This document shows positions 58,952 through 64,000 of a DNA stretch of 64,000 nucleotides, one piece after another. Origin of the DNA: Streptomyces sp. TRM64462 (lineage in GTDB: Bacteria; Actinomycetota; Actinomycetes; Streptomycetales; Streptomycetaceae). The stretch lies in contig NZ_JABWDV010000344.1 of assembly GCF_013362995.1 (NCBI RefSeq), forward strand, positions 1 through 64,000, given 5' to 3'. Within the stretch, counting starts at the first letter, position 1. Every line of letters begins with the position of its first letter. A program made the translations under genes and the position numbers. A model generated the notes under the pieces. That model saw only the letters and a list, made by a program, of their open reading frames with translations. It had not been told where the DNA came from and did no database searches.

Positions 58952-61900
58952 ATGGCCTTGACCGCCAACGCCGCCGCCTCGGCCCCGCTGCTTCGCGATG
59001 TGATCAACATCAAGACGTCGATCTCCACCTCCGACTTCGTGCTGAAGCTCGCCGAGGCGGTCACCGAAGAGGGCACCGCGCGTGCTCTGCGCGACTACGT
59101 CGTCACCGAACGCCTGCTGGAGAACTTCGACGAGGCCCTCGGGCTGATCAAGGCGGCCCTCGACGGGCACACGTCGAAGGCCGCCTACCTGCACGGGTCC
59201 TTCGGTTCCGGTAAGTCGCACTTCATGGCGGTCCTCCACGCCCTCCTGCGCGGTGACCGGGCAGCCCTCTCCCGCCACGAGTTCGACCCGGTCCTGGCCA
59301 AGCACGAGTGGCTCGGCAGCGAGGGCAAGAAGTTCCTGCTCGTCCCGTACCACATGCTCGGTGCCAAGTCCCTGGAGCAGCGGGTTCTCGGCGGTTACGT
59401 CAGCCACGTCAAGGCACTCCACCCTGAAGCGCCCACGCCGCAGGTCTACCGGACCGACGCCCTCTTCGACGACATCCGCGCGCTTCGGGAGCGCATGGGT
59501 GACGAAGCCTTCATCAGTGGGCTCAGCGGGTCCGAGACCGAGGCGGGCGATGCCGAGGACGACGAGTGGGGCGAAGCCTTCGCCTGGACCCCCGAGCTCC
59601 TCAAGACCGCCCTCGCCGCCGAGGAGCTGCACGGTGACGAGGATCCGGATGATGACGAGGAGCCTCTGAACCTCGTCAACCCGTCCACCCCCGCCGAACT
59701 GCGCGCCAAACTGGTGCATGACGCGGCCACCACCTGGTTCCCCGGGTTCGCCAAGAACGCCGCCGAGGACGAGCACGGCTTCATCTCCCTCGACGCCGGC
59801 CTGGGCGTGATCGCCCGGCACGCGAAGTCGCTCGGCTACGACGGGCTGATCCTCTTCATGGACGAGCTGATCCTGTGGCTCGCCAACCGCATCCATGACG
59901 AGAAGTTCGTCTCCCGCGAGGCCGACAAGATCACCAATTTTGTCGAGGGCGCCGACTCCCGGCGGGCCATTCCGATCGTGTCGTTCATCGCCCGCCAGCG
60001 CGACCTGCGCGAGCTGGTCGGTGAGGAGACCTCCGGCGCCGCCGAGACCGCGATCCAGGACAGCCTCAACCTTGCCTCCGGCCGCTTCGACAAGATCACG
60101 CTGGAGGACCGCAACCTCCCGCAGATCGCCCACGCCCGGCTGCTCAAGCCCAAGGACGCCGAGGCGGCCGCCAAGCTCGACGCCGCCTTCGTCCGGATCA
60201 AGCGCGTCGGGCCGCAGGTCTGGGACACCCTGCTCGGCTCGGACGAGGGGACCACCGGTGCGGACGAGGAGTCGTTCCGGCTGACGTATCCCTTCTCCCC
60301 TGCCTTCATGGACACCCTGGTCCACATCTCCTCGGCCCTGCAGCGCTCCCGCACCGGTCTGAAGCTGATGGGACAGCTGCTGGCGGACCGCAGGGACGAG
60401 CTCACCCTCAACGACCTTGTGCCGCTCGGCGACCTCTACCCAGTGATCGCGGACGGCGGCGACAAGCCGTTCGTGGACAAGCTGAAGGTCGAGTTCCAGG
60501 CCGCCGACAAGCTGTACCGCACCAAGCTGCGCCCGCACCTTCTCGCGACGTACGACCTCACCGAGGAGGACGTCGAGCGCTACCGGCACCGCCGTGACAC
60601 GATCACCGATCCCCAGCTCGCCGGGCGGTGCAAGGGCTTCATCGGTGACAACCGACTCCTGTGCACCCTGCTGCTGTCGGCGCTCGCCCCCGGCGTCCCC
60701 GCGCTGCGCGATCTGACCATCCGGCGGCTCGGGGCACTCAACCACGGTTCCGTGGTCTCCCCCATCCCGGGCGCCGAGGTCGGTCTGATCAAGGCGAAGG
60801 TCGCCGAGTGGGCCTCCCGCTTCGCCGAGATCAAGCCCACCGGCACCGACACCAACCCCGGCGTACGCCTTGAGCTGACCGGCATCGACGTCGACTCCGT
60901 CATCGCCAACGCCAAGGTCAACGACAACCCCGCCAACCGCCGGTCCCTCGCCAAGCGCCTGCTCGCCGAGGAGCTGCGGCTGAACCGCCAGGACCAGCTC
61001 GGCTCCGACGAGCTGCGGCTGGTCTGGCGCGGCACGCACCGCACCGCCGAGGTGGTCTTCGGCAACATCGCGGACCCCGACACGATGCCCGACCACGACT
61101 TCGCCCCCAGCACGGACGGGCAGTGGCGGCTGGTCATCGACCTGCCGTACGGCGAGGGCTCGTACGGCCCCCGCGAAAACGTCAACCGGATGGAGCGGCT
61201 GCGGGAGCGGCCCGGTGTGGCGCCGCAGACCGTGGCGTGGATCCCGACGCATCTGTCGGCCGCCCGCTACCAGGACTTCCGGCGCCTCGTCACCATCGAC
61301 TACGCGCTCGCCGACCAGCGCCGCTTCGACACCCAGTACGCCCAGCACCTCAACGCCGACAACCGGGCCCGCGCCAAGGCCCTGCTCGAAGGGCAGCGCG
61401 AGCAGCTCACCAAGACGGTGAAGGCCGCGTTCAAGCAGGCGTACGGCTGCGCCGCGAAGCAGCCCGCCGATGTCGACGTGTCCTTCCAGGACCACTTCGC
61501 GTCCCTGCGCGACGTGCCGGACCTGAAGGTCTCCGTCGGCCAGACCCTCGGTGAGGCCGCCCGGCACATCGCCTCGAAGCTGCTCGCCCAACAGTTCCCC
61601 GCGCACCCGGACCTCGACCCCGACAACACCGGCCTGCCGTACAAGAGCGGTGACGTCCGGACCGTGTTCGGCCACATCCGGACCGCCGCGGAGGCCGGGG
61701 ACCGGCAGGCCGAGATCCCGGCCAAGGACCGTGACGCCATGCGGCGCCTGGCCGAGCCGCTTCAGCTGGGGCAGATGAAGGAGGCGTACTTCCGGCTGTC
61801 GACCCGCTGGGTGGAGCACTTCGCGCTGTACGCCCGCACAGACGGCGGCCCCGGCGGGCCGACCGTCGTCCAGCTCACGGACTGGATCGACAAGCCCACC

Positions 61901-62923
61901 CCCATGGGGCTCGATCCGCTGCTCGCCAACCTGGTGATCTGCGCGTACGCGGAGATGGACGACCGAGTGTGGGTGCGCGGCGGGGCGCCGTTGGACCCTT
62001 CCCCCGAGCCGTCCGGGGTCAAGACGATCGACGCGCTGCGCTCACAGCCGCTACCGGAGCCGGAGGTGTGGGAGGAGGCCGGCCGGCGCTTCTGGGAGAT
62101 CTTCGGGGAGCGGCCGCCGACGCTGCGCCGTGGGCGGCTGGTGGGACAGTTCGCGCGGCGGATCGCCCGTGAGGCCGGGACATACGCCCCGCACGTGGAA
62201 GCACTGGTGAAGCAGCTGGAGCAGCACTCGGTTCTGCTCGGGCTGGATGGTGCGGACGAGTCGGGGAGGCTGGCGCTGGCCCAGCGGGCACGCGACCTGC
62301 TGAAGGCCGCGCAGGACGTCGAGCAGGGCCCGGCGAGTGGCTCGGCAGCCGCCAAGCAGATCATCACCACCTTCGCCACCTTCGACCTCGGCGAGGTCCC
62401 GGCCAGCCGCTACAGCACCTCCGTCCGACAGGCCCAGACGGTGACCGACGCACTGGTCGGCGGCCCCTGGAAGCTGCTGGAGCGGGCCCCGAAGTACGGT
62501 CCGTCGGGTGAAGCCGTGCTGGACGCCCTGCGCAACGCGGCTCGGCTCGACCAGCGGACGGCCAAGCTGGAGGACGCGCTGCGACACGCCGAGGACGCGA
62601 TGCACAAGGTCCTCGACCGGGCCGAGGCCGCTATCGCCCCGCCCCGGCCGAACACGCCGACCGCCGGGACCGAGCCGGACGCACCGCGCACCCCCAACGA
62701 GATCGATCTCAGCACCGAATCCAGCCACCCGCCGGTGCACACCAGCCACCCGACCACCACCGGTACGAGCACCGGCGCCGGCACCGGCCAGGCCAAGCGG
62801 CGCTCCGGCGGCGGACGTGCCAAGGCTGCGCAGGCCGTGGCCGAGCTGCGCGCCCAGCTCGCCGAGCTCACGGCCGCGGAACCGGACGCCACCATCGAGA
62901 TCACCTGGCGGGTGGTCGAGTGA
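58952..62923 (+). CDS. pglY: BREX type 2 / Pgl P-loop ATPase PglY
   Basis: A 1323-residue protein. The family N-terminus LLRDVINIKTSISTSDFVLKLAEAV is followed by Walker A HGSFGSGKSHF (GSFGSGKS, residues 82-89) and Walker B GLILFMDELILWL (Asp304). The long helical rest has an Ala/Arg coiled-coil-like section and a Pro/Thr/Ser-rich linker (~1230-1280) before the final KAAQAVAELRAQL helix. Established: PglY (BrxC-like) is an ATPase essential for Pgl resistance. A candidate -10 box TAGGAT lies at 58785-58790 in the 222-base upstream gap, which otherwise shows nothing. The gene overlaps pglZ by GTGA, mirroring pglW/pglX. Confidence 0.95.
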   Translation: MALTANAAASAPLLRDVINIKTSISTSDFVLKLAEAVTEEGTARALRDYVVTERLLENFDEALGLIKAALDGHTSKAAYLHGSFGSGKSHFMAVLHALLRGDRAALSRHEFDPVLAKHEWLGSEGKKFLLVPYHMLGAKSLEQRVLGGYVSHVKALHPEAPTPQVYRTDALFDDIRALRERMGDEAFISGLSGSETEAGDAEDDEWGEAFAWTPELLKTALAAEELHGDEDPDDDEEPLNLVNPSTPAELRAKLVHDAATTWFPGFAKNAAEDEHGFISLDAGLGVIARHAKSLGYDGLILFMDELILWLANRIHDEKFVSREADKITNFVEGADSRRAIPIVSFIARQRDLRELVGEETSGAAETAIQDSLNLASGRFDKITLEDRNLPQIAHARLLKPKDAEAAAKLDAAFVRIKRVGPQVWDTLLGSDEGTTGADEESFRLTYPFSPAFMDTLVHISSALQRSRTGLKLMGQLLADRRDELTLNDLVPLGDLYPVIADGGDKPFVDKLKVEFQAADKLYRTKLRPHLLATYDLTEEDVERYRHRRDTITDPQLAGRCKGFIGDNRLLCTLLLSALAPGVPALRDLTIRRLGALNHGSVVSPIPGAEVGLIKAKVAEWASRFAEIKPTGTDTNPGVRLELTGIDVDSVIANAKVNDNPANRRSLAKRLLAEELRLNRQDQLGSDELRLVWRGTHRTAEVVFGNIADPDTMPDHDFAPSTDGQWRLVIDLPYGEGSYGPRENVNRMERLRERPGVAPQTVAWIPTHLSAARYQDFRRLVTIDYALADQRRFDTQYAQHLNADNRARAKALLEGQREQLTKTVKAAFKQAYGCAAKQPADVDVSFQDHFASLRDVPDLKVSVGQTLGEAARHIASKLLAQQFPAHPDLDPDNTGLPYKSGDVRTVFGHIRTAAEAGDRQAEIPAKDRDAMRRLAEPLQLGQMKEAYFRLSTRWVEHFALYARTDGGPGGPTVVQLTDWIDKPTPMGLDPLLANLVICAYAEMDDRVWVRGGAPLDPSPEPSGVKTIDALRSQPLPEPEVWEEAGRRFWEIFGERPPTLRRGRLVGQFARRIAREAGTYAPHVEALVKQLEQHSVLLGLDGADESGRLALAQRARDLLKAAQDVEQGPASGSAAAKQIITTFATFDLGEVPASRYSTSVRQAQTVTDALVGGPWKLLERAPKYGPSGEAVLDALRNAARLDQRTAKLEDALRHAEDAMHKVLDRAEAAIAPPRPNTPTAGTEPDAPRTPNEIDLSTESSHPPVHTSHPTTTGTSTGAGTGQAKRRSGGGRAKAAQAVAELRAQLAELTAAEPDATIEITWRVVE

Positions 62924-64000
62924 CCCCGCAGGCCCGGGCCGCGGCCGTGTCCCGTACAAGCACGGCAAGCGCGGCCAGCACGGTACGGCTCAACACCACG
63001 ACCATCACCCAGTACCTCGCCACCCAGTCCTACCTGCGGTCGACGACCCGGCGCACCGTGGTGCTGCTGCGTGCCGCGCCGGTCTGGGACGGGCTTACCG
63101 AGGTCGCCTGGGGCGAGAGCCGGCGCGCCCTGGTCACCGCGGCGCCGTCCCCGCTGGCCGTGTACGAGCTGGTGCTCACCCATCTGGCCGCCGACGCCAC
63201 CGGCCCGGAAGTGCTGGTGATCCTGACCGACCGGGAGGAGGCGGAGTTGGGCCCCGATGTCCTGGGCCAGGTGTACAAGTACCGGGTCAACGCCGTCGAC
63301 ACCTGGGACGTCGTACGCGAGTCCTTCGCCGCCCAGGGCACCGACCCGCGGCTGCTGGACGACAACTGGGCCGCCGAGGCTCTGGTGGACGCCGCTCCGC
63401 CCGGGGGCTGGCCCGCCCTCGACGGGGGTCTGCTGGAGCGGCGGGACGCCCTGGCCAAGCTGGCGCGGCGCCGGCTCGGCATCGGCCGCTACGACCCCGA
63501 CCGCCCGGCGAGCGGGGAGCGGGCGGACGTACTCGATGTGCCCGCCCTGCTGAGCTGGTCGCTGCGGCCGGGCGGGCCGGACCGCTATCTCGCTCTGCGC
63601 GCTGCCGAGCGCGAGGGGCTGGCGAGGTTCCTGGCGGAGGACGAGCAGGCCGGGCAGGCCGGGCGGGCGCTGTTCGCTCTGGTGCGGGCTGAGCACGGGG
63701 CGGACGCCGTGCCCTTCGGACTGGTGTGCGCGGCGCTGTGGAGCCACGCCGACGCGCAGGACGACGCGGAGGTCAACCGGGCCCGCGGTCGGGCCGAGCT
63801 CTGGCTCGGGGACGAGACCGAAGTGCGCGGCCCGGCACTCGACGAGCTGGCGTGCGCCTTCGGGCGGGCCTGCGAGGAGTTCGTCTCCGGGCTGCTGCTC
63901 ACCGACCGTTCCGGGCACCTGGCCGAAGGCGGTCCACAGGATGACGAGCAGCGGAGCGCGCGCCGGATGTCCGACACCGTGCTCAGTCGGGCCGCCTCCC
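62920..64000 (+). CDS. pglZ: BREX type 2 / Pgl PglZ, alkaline-phosphatase-fold protein (N-terminal part; cut by window)
   Basis: GTG 62920 overlaps the pglY stop; the frame is open to the window edge (360 codons). The visible part has the PglZ N-terminal region: TTTITQYLATQSYLRSTTRRTVVLLRAAPVWDG, VYELVLTHLAADATGPEVLVILTDREE, and DVPALLSWSLRPGGPDRYLALR. The alkaline-phosphatase catalytic motifs would lie further downstream and are not seen. Established: PglZ is the invariant component of all BREX types and is toxic without PglX in S. coelicolor. The remaining type 2 genes (brxD, brxHI) are expected beyond the window. Confidence 0.9.
   Translation, partial: MTPQARAAAVSRTSTASAASTVRLNTTTITQYLATQSYLRSTTRRTVVLLRAAPVWDGLTEVAWGESRRALVTAAPSPLAVYELVLTHLAADATGPEVLVILTDREEAELGPDVLGQVYKYRVNAVDTWDVVRESFAAQGTDPRLLDDNWAAEALVDAAPPGGWPALDGGLLERRDALAKLARRRLGIGRYDPDRPASGERADVLDVPALLSWSLRPGGPDRYLALRAAEREGLARFLAEDEQAGQAGRALFALVRAEHGADAVPFGLVCAALWSHADAQDDAEVNRARGRAELWLGDETEVRGPALDELACAFGRACEEFVSGLLLTDRSGHLAEGGPQDDEQRSARRMSDTVLSRAAS

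Noticed and set aside
58883-61819. A 978-codon minus-strand frame opposite pglY
   Set aside because: A GC-driven shadow; no domain or ribosome binding site, and pglY on the other strand is certain.
38090-64000. A direct repeat of the tRNA-Arg 3' end as an attachment site
   Set aside because: I looked for the T-arm/acceptor sequence downstream and did not see a second copy inside the window; it could lie beyond 64,000.

Overview
The window is a piece of a Streptomyces (or very close actinomycete) chromosome. It has very high GC, frequent GTG and TTG starts with GGAGG-type ribosome binding sites, long antisense shadow frames, and a gene order I recognise from the Streptomyces core. That order is the atp operon, then wecA-like/glyA/tsaC/prmC/prfA/rpmE, rho, thrB-thrC-hom-lysA, with a two-component system plus chitinase on the other side. 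No rRNA, CRISPR array, insertion sequence or origin is visible.

Bases 1-9,300 hold a truncated P-loop/TPR-type protein, a STAS anti-anti-sigma protein, 3-hydroxybutyryl-CoA dehydrogenase, a PduO-type cobalamin adenosyltransferase and a membrane protein. They also hold a ChiS/ChiR-like two-component pair reading into a secreted CBM2-FnIII-GH18 chitinase, whose promoter carries two DasR-like/chitin direct repeats. Bases 8,859-17,400 (minus strand) are a complete F1Fo ATP synthase operon (atpI-B-E-F-H-A-G-D-C) followed by a DUF2550 gene.

Bases 17,700-38,000, almost all on the minus strand, carry a small secreted protein, a WecA/TagO-like transferase, a divergent serine hydroxymethyltransferase, and a LMW-PTP-fold protein lacking the catalytic cysteine. 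Then come tRNA t6A synthesis (TsaC), release-factor methylation (PrmC) next to its substrate RF1 (PrfA), ribosomal protein L31, an LCP cell-wall ligase, a trypsin/VCBS protease and Rho. The block ends with the aspartate-family amino-acid genes, an ArgRS-like protein without a catalytic core, and a stand-alone receiver protein.

A tRNA-Arg(CCG) gene at 38,019-38,090 marks the switch to accessory DNA. After a frameshifted GNAT gene comes a four-gene Wadjet-type plasmid/foreign-DNA defence operon (jetA-B-C-D, minus strand). Divergent from it is a BREX type 2 / Pgl phage-growth-limitation cluster (pglW, pglX, pglY, start of pglZ; plus strand), cut off by the window end. Between pglX and pglY sits an embedded module: an Uma2-family putative nuclease, a frameshifted anti-sigma-type ATPase, an XRE-DUF5753 regulator and a DUF397 protein. 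pglX itself is a composition mosaic: about 1 kb covering its presumed target-recognition region falls to roughly 45-55% GC inside a gene otherwise near 70-75%. Both large systems belong to known families. What looks least described is their back-to-back arrangement beside a tRNA, the embedded module, and the swapped pglX segment.
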